Assembly (NCBI RefSeq): GCF_000025265.1
Contig: NC_013739.1
Coordinates: 1,426,001-1,490,000, forward strand
Direction: 5' to 3'
Source: Conexibacter woesei DSM 14684
GTDB taxonomy: Bacteria > Actinomycetota > Thermoleophilia > Solirubrobacterales > Solirubrobacteraceae
DNA length: 64,000 nt
The translations under genes and the position numbers were made by a program. This document shows positions 21,473 through 30,116 of the stretch, one piece after another. Under the pieces are notes generated by a model that saw nothing but the letters and a program-made list of their open reading frames with translations, searched no databases and was not told where the DNA came from. How positions within the stretch are numbered: position 1 is the first letter of the stretch; each line of letters starts with the position of its first letter.

Positions 21473-22461
21473 GGGCCGCGCTCGCGACCGCGGCGGTGGT
21501 CGGCGCCGCCGCGGTCGCCGCGCTCGGACTGGCGGCGCTGCGCCCCGGCGCGGCGCCGGCCGAGCCGCCCAAGCGCGTCTTCGCGTTCCTCTCGCGCGCC
21601 GACGGGTTGGAGCTGAGACGCCTGGCGCAGATCGGCCGTCGCATCAGCGTGCTGGCGCCGAACTGGTACGAGCTGGACGTCGACAGCGGCGCGCTGCACG
21701 AGCCGTGGCAGCGCGAGCCGGTGCTGCGCGCGGCACGCCGTGCGGGCGTGCCGGTGTGGCCGGTCGTCAACGCGCGCACCGGCGGCTCGGCGGCGATCGA
21801 CGACCCGCTCGCGCGTGCGCGCACGGTCGCGGCGATCGTGCGCGTCGCGTCCGATCCGGCGTACGCCGGCGTGACGCTCGACATCGAGGAGCTGCTGGCG
21901 ACGCAGCGCGACGCCTACACGGCGCTCGTGCGCGACGTCGCCGCGGCGCTGGCCGTGCGCAGACGCAGGCTCGCGGTCTACGCACCGCGCCCGACGAGAG
22001 GCGGCTCGGCGCTCGCGTACGACTGGCCGGCGCTGGCGGCTGCGGCCGATCTGCTGCTCGTCGCGACGTACAACGAGACCGGGCCGCAGGGGCCGCCCGG
22101 GCCGCTCGACTCGAGCGCCGGCTACGCCGACGTGCTCGCGCGCGCGGCGGCGGTGTCGCAGACGAAGACCGTCCCGATCCTCGGCGCGATCGGCTACGCG
22201 TGGCCGCAGACCGGCCCCGGCCAGATGGTCTCGGTCATCGACGCCGAGCAGCGCCGTACGCGCTGCCGCGCGCCGCGCAGCGTCGCCGACGGCAACGCCT
22301 CCTACCGCTGCCGCGGCGAGACGGTCTACCACGCGACATCGGCCGGTCTGCGTGAGCGCGCACGCGCCGCGGGAGCCGCCGGATTCCGCTGGATGGCGCT
22401 GTTCTCGCTTGGTCGCGAGCCGCGCTCGTTCTGGGACGGGATGCCGCGGGTACGCAGATGA
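21469..22461 (+). CDS. Exported GH18-fold protein
   Basis: A 330-aa protein with an N-terminal signal or anchor (about 2-27) followed directly by a GH18-like barrel (KRVFAFLSRADGLELRRLAQ, then WYELDVDSG). The catalytic strand reads AGVTLDIEE (133-141). The first Asp of DG-x-x-x-DIE is Ala, but Asp138 and Glu140 remain. This resembles the SleL/YaaH-like subgroup more than true chitinases. It overlaps the preceding gene (GTGA) and is last in the operon. Activity is uncertain because of the missing Asp. Confidence 0.72.
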   Translation: MRAALATAAVVGAAAVAALGLAALRPGAAPAEPPKRVFAFLSRADGLELRRLAQIGRRISVLAPNWYELDVDSGALHEPWQREPVLRAARRAGVPVWPVVNARTGGSAAIDDPLARARTVAAIVRVASDPAYAGVTLDIEELLATQRDAYTALVRDVAAALAVRRRRLAVYAPRPTRGGSALAYDWPALAAAADLLLVATYNETGPQGPPGPLDSSAGYADVLARAAAVSQTKTVPILGAIGYAWPQTGPGQMVSVIDAEQRRTRCRAPRSVADGNASYRCRGETVYHATSAGLRERARAAGAAGFRWMALFSLGREPRSFWDGMPRVRR

Positions 22462-22540
22462 ACGGAGGGGTGCGCGACCGCCTGGCCGCGTACTTGCACC
22501 AATGTTGCAGCGCAGAACTGAAGGAAGGTCCACAAAACTC

Positions 22541-23551
22541 GTGACGCAACCGTTCGACATCCGTCCGTCCGCCGAGATCGCTTACGTTGCGGGCGTGCCG
22601 AGGTCCGCCGAATCAGAGACGCAACCGTTCGAGCCCCGTCACCTCGCCGCGCTCGTCGCGGTCGCGAAGACCGGCTCCTTCCGCGTCGCCGGGGAACGGC
22701 TCGGCTACGTCCAGTCGGCCGTCAGCCGGCAGATCGCGACGTTGGAGGAGGTCGCCGGGATGCGGCTCGTCGAGCGGGCGCGCGGCGCCAACGACGTCCG
22801 CCTGACGCAGGCCGGCGAGGTCCTCATGACGCACGCGGAGGCGCTGCTCGCGCGCCAGGCCGCCGCGCGCGCCGACCTCGTCCAGCTCGCGCAGGGCGAG
22901 CGCGGCGCGGTCAGGGTCGGCGTGCTGCAGGGCGTCGGGCACCGCGTGCTGAGATCGGCGCTGACCGGCTACCGGCGCCGGCGGCCCGGCGCGCGCGTCG
23001 AGGCGAGCGAGTTCGCCTCCGACGCGTCGCTGTTCGCGCTCGTCGAGCAGGGCGAGCTCGACCTCGGCCTCGCAGCGCTGCCGCTGGTCGACGGGCCGTT
23101 CGACCGCCGCAACCTGGCCCGCGTGAAGTGGGTGCTGGCGACGCCGGCGAGCTGGCGGCTGCCGCGCCACGACGGTGCGGTGCGGTTGGCGGACCTTGCC
23201 GGCCGGCCGCTGATCGGCCGCCACGAGGAGCGCTCCGGCCCGTCGCTGGAGACGTGCCTGCGCAACGCCGGCGCCGTCGCGAACGTCGTCTTCCGCACCG
23301 ACATCGACGAGACGATGCGCGGGCTGGTGGCGAGCGGCGTCGGCGCGGCGCTGCTGCCGAGCTTCGTCGCCGACGACGACGGCGCGATCGCCGTCGCGCC
23401 GCTCGACGACGTGGCGCTGACGCAGGTGCTCGCGATCTTCTGGCACAGCGAGCGGATGCTGTCGACCGCCGCGACGGAGTTCCGCTCGATCGTCTGCGAG
23501 GTCTGCGGTCGCATCGAGCCGGGCGACAGCGGCGCCGCGGCGGCGGCCTGA
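22541..23551 (+). CDS. LysR-family transcriptional regulator
   Basis: About 336 aa from GTG 22541 (AAGGAAGG 12 nt upstream), or 318 aa from GTG 22595; the latter matches usual LysR length better. The helix-turn-helix reads LAALVAVAKTGSFRVAGERL then VQSAVSRQIATLEE. The effector domain follows (VRVGVLQGVGHRVLR). The region between the two candidate starts holds a 15-bp direct repeat (22543-22557 and 22618-22632) encoding TQPFD and TQPFE in frame. Target unknown. Confidence 0.82.
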   Translation: MTQPFDIRPSAEIAYVAGVPRSAESETQPFEPRHLAALVAVAKTGSFRVAGERLGYVQSAVSRQIATLEEVAGMRLVERARGANDVRLTQAGEVLMTHAEALLARQAAARADLVQLAQGERGAVRVGVLQGVGHRVLRSALTGYRRRRPGARVEASEFASDASLFALVEQGELDLGLAALPLVDGPFDRRNLARVKWVLATPASWRLPRHDGAVRLADLAGRPLIGRHEERSGPSLETCLRNAGAVANVVFRTDIDETMRGLVASGVGAALLPSFVADDDGAIAVAPLDDVALTQVLAIFWHSERMLSTAATEFRSIVCEVCGRIEPGDSGAAAAA

Positions 23552-23584
23552 CGCCGCACCGCCCTCGCGGCGCCCGTCAGCCGC

Positions 23585-24487
23585 TCACGGCACGAGCGCG
23601 GCGCCGTGCGCGGCGACGAAGGCGCGGAACGTCTCGGTCGCCGGCGAGCGGTAGCGGGTGCGGTCCCACGCGAGGCCGAGCGTGCGCGCCGCACCGCGGT
23701 CGGCGAGGTGCAGGTGCGGGGTCGCCGGCTGCTCGATCTCGGCGCCGGCGGAGTGCGGCGGCGGCAGCAGCGCGACGCCGAGGCCGGCGGCGACGAGGCC
23801 GCGCAGCGTGCCGATGTCGTCGCCCTCGAAGGCGATCCGCGGGTTGAAGCCGGCTGCGGCGCAGAGCTGGTCGGTGAGACCGCGCAGGCCGTACTCGGGC
23901 TTCATCGCGACGAAGCGCTCCTCGGCGAGGTCGGCGAGTCTGATCCGCTTGCGCGCGGCGAGCGCGTGGCCGGGCGCGACGACGGCCCGCAGCGGCTCGC
24001 GCCCGAGCGGCTTCCACTCGATCTCGGGGTCGTCCGGGCGCGGGCTCGTGAGAATCAGGTCGACCTCGCCCGCGCGCAGCTGGGCGAGCATCTCGCTTGC
24101 GCTGCCCTGGGCCAGCTCGAGCGCGATCTGCGGCTCTGCTGCGCCGAAGCCGCGCAGCAGCGCCGGCACGAGCCAGCTGCCGAGCGTGTGCAGGAAGGCG
24201 AGCACGACGGTCCCGCCGCCGGCCGTCCCGGTCGCGTCCGCGAGCGCCTGGGTGCCGGCGTCGAGGTCGGCGAGTGAGCGGCGTGCGTGGTCGAGGTAGA
24301 GGCGGCCGTAGCGGTTGAGCCGCAGGCGCCGGCCACGGCGGTCGAACAGCGGCACGCCGACGTGCGCCTGGACCCGCGCGAGTGCGCGCGAGAGGGCGGG
24401 CTGGCTGACGTGCAGCTCGGCCGCGGCGGCGGTGACGTGCTCGGACTCGGCGACGGCGACGAACCACCGCAGCTCCTCGACGGTCAT
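23585..24487 (-). CDS. LysR-family regulator, divergent from MFS exporter
   Basis: A 300-aa protein. The N-terminal helix-turn-helix is LRWFVAVAESEHVTAAAAEL then VSQPALSRALARVQ; the effector domain runs from about residue 90. I start it at ATG 24487 (MTVEELRWF), not the upstream in-frame ATG 24529, which lies inside the divergent promoter. The arrangement matches the E. coli ynfL-ynfM pair, suggesting it controls the adjacent exporter. Confidence 0.88.
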   Translation of the reverse strand: MTVEELRWFVAVAESEHVTAAAAELHVSQPALSRALARVQAHVGVPLFDRRGRRLRLNRYGRLYLDHARRSLADLDAGTQALADATGTAGGGTVVLAFLHTLGSWLVPALLRGFGAAEPQIALELAQGSASEMLAQLRAGEVDLILTSPRPDDPEIEWKPLGREPLRAVVAPGHALAARKRIRLADLAEERFVAMKPEYGLRGLTDQLCAAAGFNPRIAFEGDDIGTLRGLVAAGLGVALLPPPHSAGAEIEQPATPHLHLADRGAARTLGLAWDRTRYRSPATETFRAFVAAHGAALVP

Positions 24488-24501
24488 GCGTAGAACGTAT
24501 C

Positions 24502-24516
24502 GGTTCTGTATGAACC
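24502..24516. promoter_or_regulatory. Inverted repeat GGTTC-N5-GAACC, LysR-type operator candidate
   Basis: A perfect 5+5-bp inverted repeat sits between the divergent LysR and MFS genes, 15 bp upstream of the LysR start and just before the -35 of the MFS promoter. Size and position fit a LysR-type binding site (T-N11-A style). Confidence 0.5.
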
Positions 24517-24521
24517 ATGCA

Positions 24522-24551
24522 TTGGACACATCTATTGCTCCGTCGTACCTT
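24522..24551 (+). promoter_or_regulatory. Predicted promoter of the MFS gene
   Basis: TTGGAC (24522-24527) and TACCTT (24546-24551) are 18 bp apart. The predicted transcription start is at 24558-24559, which coincides with the chosen GTG, so the MFS mRNA is probably leaderless. Confidence 0.45.
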
Positions 24552-24558
24552 GGACTGC

Positions 24559-25833
24559 GTGCCGAGCCCCGACGCCGCCCTCGCCCCCGCAGCCGCCGCG
24601 CTCGGCCGTCCCGCTCGCCACCGCGCCGGCGAGCCCGGCTTCCGCCGCGCCGCGATCGCGCTGTTCGCCGCCGGCGTCGCGACGTTCGCGCTGCTCTACT
24701 CGCCGCAGGCGCTGCTGCCGCTGCTGTCGGAGCGGTTCGAGATCTCGCCGGCCGCCGCCAGCCTCTCGCTCGCGGTCACGACCGCGACGCTCGGGCTGAC
24801 GCTGCTGCTCGCCGGCTGGGTCGCCGACGCGTGGGGCCGCACGCGCGTGATGACGTGGTCGCTGCTGGCAGCCGCGCTGCTCGGCGTCGCCGGCGCGTTC
24901 GCGCCGAGCTTCGGCGTCCTGCTCGTGATCCGGGCGCTCGAGGGGATCGCGCTCGCCGGCCTGCCGGCGGTTGCGATGGCGTACCTCGCGGAGGAGATCC
25001 ACCGCTCCTCGCTCGGGCTGTCGATCGGGCTCTACATCGGCGGCAACGCGATCGGCGGGATGCTCGGGCGGCTGATCGCCGGCGGACTCGCCGACGTCGG
25101 CGGCTGGCGCCTCGCGGTCGCCGGAGTCGGTGTGCTGGGGCTCGTCTGCGCGTTCGCGTTCGTGCGCTTGTTGCCCGCCTCGGTCCACTTCGTCGCGCGG
25201 CCGTTCCGTCCCCGCGCGCTGCTGCGCGGGATGCGCTCGCACCTGACCGAGCCCGGCCTGCTGCGGCTCGACGCCGTCGGCGCGCTGCTGATGGGCGCGT
25301 TCGTCGCCGTCTACAACGGTCTCGCGTTCCGCCTGGAGGACGCGCCCTACGGCCTCGGGCAGGCGGCCGTCGCGGCGGTCTTCCTCGTCTACCCGATCGG
25401 CTCGTTCAGCTCCGCCTGGGCCGGCCGGCTCGCCGACCGCGTCGGGCGGCGGCCCGTGCTGCCCGTCGCGATCGTGCTCGCCGGCGCGGGCCTCGCGCTG
25501 ACGGGCGCGCACGCGCTGCCGCTGATCGTGCTCGGCGTCGCGACGCTGACCGCCGGCTTCTTCGCCGGCCACTCGGTCGCGTCGAGCTGGGTCGGGCGGC
25601 GCGGAAGCGGTGGGCTCGGCTCCGCCGCGCAGGCGTCCGCGCTCTACCTGCTGGCGTACTACGGCGGTTCGTCGTTCGGCGGGATCGCCGCCGGCGCCGC
25701 GTGGAGCGGCGGCCACTGGAACGCCGTGATGCTCGTCGCCGGCGCGCTGCTGGCCGGCGCGCTCGTGCTGTCGCTGCGTCTGCGGCGGACGCCGCCGCTG
25801 CGCGCCCCCGCCGTCGTCGCGGCGGAGGCCTAG
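24559..25833 (+). CDS. MFS transporter, YnfM-like
   Basis: A 424-aa, 12-TM major facilitator from GTG 24559. The loop 2-3 motif reads GWVADAWGRTRV and its second-half counterpart GRLADRVGRRPVLP. TM5 has GLYIGGNAIGGMLGRLIAG. The pattern fits the YNFM/arabinose-efflux-like DHA1 exporters. Its gene is divergent from a LysR regulator, as in ynfLM. The substrate cannot be predicted. An in-frame ATG at 24517 lies upstream of the predicted transcription start. Confidence 0.88.
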   Translation: MPSPDAALAPAAAALGRPARHRAGEPGFRRAAIALFAAGVATFALLYSPQALLPLLSERFEISPAAASLSLAVTTATLGLTLLLAGWVADAWGRTRVMTWSLLAAALLGVAGAFAPSFGVLLVIRALEGIALAGLPAVAMAYLAEEIHRSSLGLSIGLYIGGNAIGGMLGRLIAGGLADVGGWRLAVAGVGVLGLVCAFAFVRLLPASVHFVARPFRPRALLRGMRSHLTEPGLLRLDAVGALLMGAFVAVYNGLAFRLEDAPYGLGQAAVAAVFLVYPIGSFSSAWAGRLADRVGRRPVLPVAIVLAGAGLALTGAHALPLIVLGVATLTAGFFAGHSVASSWVGRRGSGGLGSAAQASALYLLAYYGGSSFGGIAAGAAWSGGHWNAVMLVAGALLAGALVLSLRLRRTPPLRAPAVVAAEA

Positions 25834-25861
25834 CGGCCTGGCGGGCCTAGGGGCCGGTCGC

Positions 25862-26299
25862 CTAGCCGGCCGGTGCGGGCGCGGATGCGGCCGGCGGGGC
25901 GGCCGGGCCGATCTCCGACGTGCAGTACATGCAGCGGCGCGCCTCGGACGGGACCATGCTGAGGCACTCGGGGCACGCCCGCAGGTTCGCGCCGTCCTCC
26001 TCCGCGGGCTTTCTCAGCATCCGCTCCAGCGGCAGCACGACGAAGAAGTAGACCGCCGCCGCGATGATCAGGAACGAGATCACGGCGTTGATGAAGTGGC
26101 CGTACGCGAACTTGCTGCCGTTGATCGTGAAGCTGAGGCTGGAGAAGTCCGGCTGGCCGCCGATCGCCGCGATGATCGGCGTGATGAAGTCGGCCACCAG
26201 CGCGGTGACGACGGCGCCGAACGCGGCGCCAATCACGACCGCGACGGCGAGGTCGATCACGTTGCCGCGCGATATGAAGTCCTTGAAGCCCTTGAGCAC
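25862..26299 (-). CDS. mscL: Large-conductance mechanosensitive channel with C-terminal zinc ribbon
   Basis: MscL (145 aa from GTG 26299) releases turgor on osmotic downshock. The N-terminal MLKGFKDFISRGNVIDLAVA and TM1 (VVIGAAFGAVVTALVADFI) are diagnostic; TM2 is HFINAVISFLIIAAAVYFFV. The C-terminus replaces the usual amphipathic bundle with a two-knuckle zinc ribbon (CPEC at about 108, CMYC about 12 residues later) and an Ala/Pro tail. It is convergent with the MFS gene. Confidence 0.92.
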   Translation of the reverse strand: MLKGFKDFISRGNVIDLAVAVVIGAAFGAVVTALVADFITPIIAAIGGQPDFSSLSFTINGSKFAYGHFINAVISFLIIAAAVYFFVVLPLERMLRKPAEEDGANLRACPECLSMVPSEARRCMYCTSEIGPAAPPAASAPAPAG

Positions 26300-26309
26300 G
26301 TGGCCGACG

Positions 26310-27605
26310 CTAGCGCGTCGACCGGACCGCACCGGCGCGGGCCTCGCGCTTGGTGCGCGTGGCCGCGGTGCCGGTCGGGCGCTGACGCGCCAGCAGCTGC
26401 ATCAGGCGGTCCTCGGCGGCCTTCGCCGCGTAGGTGCTGACGCTGTTGAACATGAACGCGAACGCGATCTGGTGGCCGTTGGAGGAGCGGCAGTAGCCGC
26501 CGAGCGCCGACACGTTCGAGAGCGTGCCCGTCTTCGCCTGGCAGTTGTCCTGGGCGATCGTCCCGCGCACCCGCTTCATCAGCGTGCCGCTGCGACCGGC
26601 GACCGGCATGCCGGAGCGGAAGCCGGCCTGGTCGCGCATGCCGTCGAGCAGCTGGACGACCTGGCGCGGGCTCGTCGCGTTCGCGCGCGAGAGTCCCGAG
26701 CCGTCCGCGAGGCGGGGGCTGATGCCGAAACGCGACAGCGTGCTGCGTGCGACGGTCGCGCCCGCGGCGGTCGATCCGGCGGTGCCGAACGACGCGCCGA
26801 CGCCCTTCAGCAGCATCTCGGCGAGCAGGTTGTCCGACGGCACGAGCGTGAGTCTGGCGAGCGTCGACATCGGCAGGGAGGGGATGGACGCGAGCTGCTC
26901 GGCGCCGGTCGGCGCGATGCCGCTCGAGGCCGCCCGCGCGACGCGCACGCCGGACTGTCGGAGCGCCGTCGTGAGCTGTTGGGCGGCGAACAGCGCGGGC
27001 TGCTTCTGCAGCGCGCTGCCGTCCTCCTTCGCGAGGCCGCGGTTGTAGAGCAGCCCAGTCAGCGGGCTGCCGATCCAGACGTCGAAGCCGTAGCTGCTTG
27101 CCGGACCGCCGCGCTTGCTGTCGAAGAACGACTCGTCGCCGTAGACGCGTCCGCTGACGCGCGTGATCCCGGCTTCGGCGACGGCGGCGGCGAGGTCGGT
27201 GACGGTCGCACCGCCGCCGAACGCGTACTGCGTGTATCTGGCCGAGCCGAAGGTCGGGTCGCCGCTGCCGCGCAGGTAGAGGTCGCCGCGCCAGGTGCCG
27301 TCGTCCTCGAGCGCGCCGCTGCCGAGCACGCGCGTGTCGAGCGTGCCGTCGGCGCCATAGCGCAGGAGTGCTGTCGAGGTCGTGTAGAGCTTCTCGACCG
27401 ACGCCGGTATCCGCGCCGTATCGGCGCGCACGGAGGCGAGCACGCTGCCCGTCGTCATGTTGAGCACGTAGGCGCCGTTGACGCCGCCGCCGCGCGAAAG
27501 CTCACGCGAGACGGCGCCGTCGAGCGGGGCCGCGGTGGCGGCGAGAGGCGCCGCGGCGGGCGCCGCGAGGGCGGCGAGGCTGGCGAGGAGAGCGATGCGG
27601 CGCAC
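26310..27605 (-). CDS. dacB: D-Ala-D-Ala carboxypeptidase/endopeptidase, PBP4 (S13) family
   Basis: A 431-aa exported penicillin-binding protein that trims or cleaves peptidoglycan cross-links. The signal peptide is MRRIALLASLAALAAPAAA. The three S13 motifs are S-x-x-K (PASVEKLYTT), S-x-N (VPSDNLLAEM) and KTG (CQAKTGTLSNVSA). The large insertion between the first two motifs is typical. I chose GTG 27605 for its clean signal peptide; an ATG at 27701 would add 32 charged residues and overlap the start of the divergent patatin gene. Confidence 0.86.
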   Translation of the reverse strand: MRRIALLASLAALAAPAAAPLAATAAPLDGAVSRELSRGGGVNGAYVLNMTTGSVLASVRADTARIPASVEKLYTTSTALLRYGADGTLDTRVLGSGALEDDGTWRGDLYLRGSGDPTFGSARYTQYAFGGGATVTDLAAAVAEAGITRVSGRVYGDESFFDSKRGGPASSYGFDVWIGSPLTGLLYNRGLAKEDGSALQKQPALFAAQQLTTALRQSGVRVARAASSGIAPTGAEQLASIPSLPMSTLARLTLVPSDNLLAEMLLKGVGASFGTAGSTAAGATVARSTLSRFGISPRLADGSGLSRANATSPRQVVQLLDGMRDQAGFRSGMPVAGRSGTLMKRVRGTIAQDNCQAKTGTLSNVSALGGYCRSSNGHQIAFAFMFNSVSTYAAKAAEDRLMQLLARQRPTGTAATRTKREARAGAVRSTR

Positions 27606-27683
27606 GTCGGTCAGAACAGCCGTGCGGGCGAAAAGTCGCGCTGTGCGCGTGGGTGTTCTGGTTTCGTCGTCGATACGGCGCCG

Positions 27684-27689
27684 TACACT
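27684..27689 (+). promoter_or_regulatory. -10 element of the patatin gene
   Basis: TACACT at 27684-27689 lies 10 bp before the ATG at 27700, predicting a transcript with a leader of only about 3-4 nt. No good -35 is visible. Confidence 0.4.
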
Positions 27690-27699
27690 AGGGATTGCC

Positions 27700-28974
27700 A
27701 TGGGAAAGGTCGTCAGACTCCAGACGTCCGCCGCAGAGCGTAGCGGCAGAGCGCCGTCGTCTCAGGCGCGCCGGCCGGCGGCGCGCCGCCGCAGCCGCCC
27801 GTCGAAGACCGCGCTCGTGCTCGGGGGCGGAGGATTCACCGGCGCGGTCTACGAGATCGGCGCGCTGCAAGCGCTCGACCTGCTGTCGGTCAACCGCTCG
27901 GTCAACGACTTCGACGTCTACGTCGGCACCAGCGCGGGCTCGTTCGTCGCCGCGATGACGGCGAACGGCATCTCCCCCGAGGAGATGATGCGCGTGCTCA
28001 ACCGCCAGGTCCCGACGCCGTTCCCAGACGTCGACCTCGGGACGCTGCTGTCACTGAACGTGCGCGAGCTGCTGAGCAGCGCCGTCACGTTCCCGTTCCG
28101 GGCCGCGAAGCTGACGCGCAGGCTGCTCGGCCAGATCGGCCAGGTCTCCGCGCTCGACGTCGTGCTCGGGCTCGCGGAGGGGATGCCGTCGGGCCTCTAC
28201 TCCGGCGCCGGGATCGAGTCGTATGTCCGCACCGTGCTCGACGGTCCGGACCGCAGCGACGACTTCCGCGAGCTGGCGAACGAGCTGCTGCTGACGGCGA
28301 CCGACCTCGACACCGCCGAGCGGGTCGTCTTCGGGCAGCCCGGCTTCGACGACGTGCCGATCTCGACCGCCGTGCGCGCCTCGACCGCGCTGCCGATGGT
28401 CTACCAGCCTGTGCGGATCGGCGATCGCGAGCTGGTCGACGGCGGGATCGTCTCGACGACGAACCTCGACCTCGCCGTCGAGGCGGGCGCGAGACTGCTC
28501 GTCGTCGTCAACCCGCTCGTACCGTACGTCAACGACGTGCGGGATCCGGACGCGCGTCGCCAGCGGATCTCCGGCATGGGCTTCCCGCACGTCGGCTACC
28601 AGACGTTCAAGCTGATGGCGCATGGGCGTCTGCACGAGCTCAAGCGCCAGTGGGAGCAGCGCTACCCGGGCGTCGACATCATCCTGATCGAGCCCGACCC
28701 GAGCGACGAGCTGATGTTCCGCACGAGCGTGATGGACTACGGCTCGCGCGTCGCGATCGCCAAGCACGGCTTCAGATCGGTGACGGTGAAGCTCTCCGAG
28801 GACTACGACAGGCTGCGCCGGATCGCCGCCAGACACGGGATCGAGATCTCCGCCACGCGGGTGCGCAAGGTCGTCAGACACTTCCAGGTCGCCGAGTCGG
28901 GCGAGACCGCGCGCTGGCGGTCGATCCTGGAGCAGACGAGAGCGACGCTGCTGCGCCAGTCGGCGTCGGAGTAG
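27700..28974 (+). CDS. Patatin-like phospholipase
   Basis: A 424-aa cytosolic or membrane-associated lipid acyl hydrolase. The oxyanion motif is GGGGFTGAVYEIGAL. The catalytic Ser is in VGTSAGSFVAAM, and the dyad Asp is in LVDGGIVSTTN. The first ~40 residues are basic and Ser/Arg-rich ([16 protein letters not shown]). Length and layout match the actinobacterial patatin group; the lipid substrate is unknown. Divergent from the PBP4 gene. Confidence 0.88.
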   Translation: MGKVVRLQTSAAERSGRAPSSQARRPAARRRSRPSKTALVLGGGGFTGAVYEIGALQALDLLSVNRSVNDFDVYVGTSAGSFVAAMTANGISPEEMMRVLNRQVPTPFPDVDLGTLLSLNVRELLSSAVTFPFRAAKLTRRLLGQIGQVSALDVVLGLAEGMPSGLYSGAGIESYVRTVLDGPDRSDDFRELANELLLTATDLDTAERVVFGQPGFDDVPISTAVRASTALPMVYQPVRIGDRELVDGGIVSTTNLDLAVEAGARLLVVVNPLVPYVNDVRDPDARRQRISGMGFPHVGYQTFKLMAHGRLHELKRQWEQRYPGVDIILIEPDPSDELMFRTSVMDYGSRVAIAKHGFRSVTVKLSEDYDRLRRIAARHGIEISATRVRKVVRHFQVAESGETARWRSILEQTRATLLRQSASE

Positions 28975-28999
28975 GACGCGACGCGGGCGCGGCGCCGCG

Positions 29000-30106
29000 T
29001 CAGAACGCGGTGCGGGCGGCTTCGAGCAGGCGGTCGACGTGGATCGGCGCCTGCACCGCCACGCGCACGTGCTCTTCGTCGCCGACCTCGGTCCCGGCCA
29101 TCACGATCACGCCGCCGCGGCGCAGCCGTGCGGTCAGCTCGGAGGCGGAGAGGCCGGGAGCGCGCAGCCAGAGGACGTTCGCCTCGCTCGGCGCGGCGTC
29201 GAGCGGAAGGTCGTGCAGGCGCTCCAGGACGCGGGCGCGCTCGGCGATGACGGTTGCGCGCCGGGCGGCGACCTGAGGGTCGCAGACGTGGATCGCCTCG
29301 ATCGCCCCGGCCTGCGCGGGCTGGCCGACGCCGAGCTCCGGCGCGAGCTGTGCGAGCAGCCGCTCGGAGCCGGGGCCGCCGAGGACATAGCCGCAGCGCA
29401 GCCCGGCGAGCCCGTAGACCTTCGAGAAGGTGCGGAAGATCAGCAGGCGCGGGTGGTCGTCGAGCAGCGCGAGCGAGGCGGCCGGTGCGCGCTCGTCGCT
29501 GACGAAGTCGACGAGCGCCTCGTCGAGCAGCAGCGAGACGTGCTCGGGCAGCGCGTCGAGCAGTTCGCGCAGCGCGGCCGGCGGGATGTACGCGCCGGTC
29601 GGGTCGTTGGGGTTGCAGAGCGCGATCGCGCGCGTGCGCGGGGTCACTGCCGCGAGCAGCCGCTCGACGTCGTGGCCGCCCGGCACCGGGACGGCCTGGG
29701 CGCCGGCGCGCTGCGCCATCAGCGGGTAGAGGCCGTAGGACGGCCACGGGATCAGCAGCTCCTCGCCGGGCTTGACGAGCGAACGCGTGGCGGACGACAG
29801 CAGCTGGCCGGCACCGTTGCCGATCGCGACGCGGCTCGGCTCGATGCCGACGCGGCGGCCGATCGCGCGGCGCAGCTCCTCCGCGGTCGGGTCGGGAGCG
29901 AGGTTCAGCATGCCGCGGACGGCGAAGGTGACCGCGGCGACGACGTCGGGGTGGGGCAGCTCGTGCCACGTCGTCTGGGACAGGTCGAGCGCCTCGATCC
30001 GCGACAGCGCCTGGCGGCGCGCCTCCGCCGCCTGCTCGCGCAGCTCGTCGGTGATCTCCTCGTCGGTCATTCCCGCGAACTGCTTGTAGTAGCTGCGGAT
30101 GCCCAT
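29000..30106 (-). CDS. PLP-dependent aminotransferase, class I/II (HisC-like)
   Basis: A 368-aa fold-type I aminotransferase. The PLP lysine is in FSKVYGLAGLRCGYV. Other blocks are CNPNDPTGAYIP, LLLDEALVDFV and a C-terminal Arg region (HVRVAVQAP). This set is closest to histidinol-phosphate aminotransferases, but no his genes are near. The N-terminal ~50 residues (YYKQFAGMTDEEITDELREQ) form an unusual charged extension. It lies 11 nt downstream of the 30117 gene on the same strand, so they probably share a transcript. Confidence 0.8.
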   Translation of the reverse strand: MGIRSYYKQFAGMTDEEITDELREQAAEARRQALSRIEALDLSQTTWHELPHPDVVAAVTFAVRGMLNLAPDPTAEELRRAIGRRVGIEPSRVAIGNGAGQLLSSATRSLVKPGEELLIPWPSYGLYPLMAQRAGAQAVPVPGGHDVERLLAAVTPRTRAIALCNPNDPTGAYIPPAALRELLDALPEHVSLLLDEALVDFVSDERAPAASLALLDDHPRLLIFRTFSKVYGLAGLRCGYVLGGPGSERLLAQLAPELGVGQPAQAGAIEAIHVCDPQVAARRATVIAERARVLERLHDLPLDAAPSEANVLWLRAPGLSASELTARLRRGGVIVMAGTEVGDEEHVRVAVQAPIHVDRLLEAARTAF

Positions 30107-30116
30107 CGGCGAGGGC

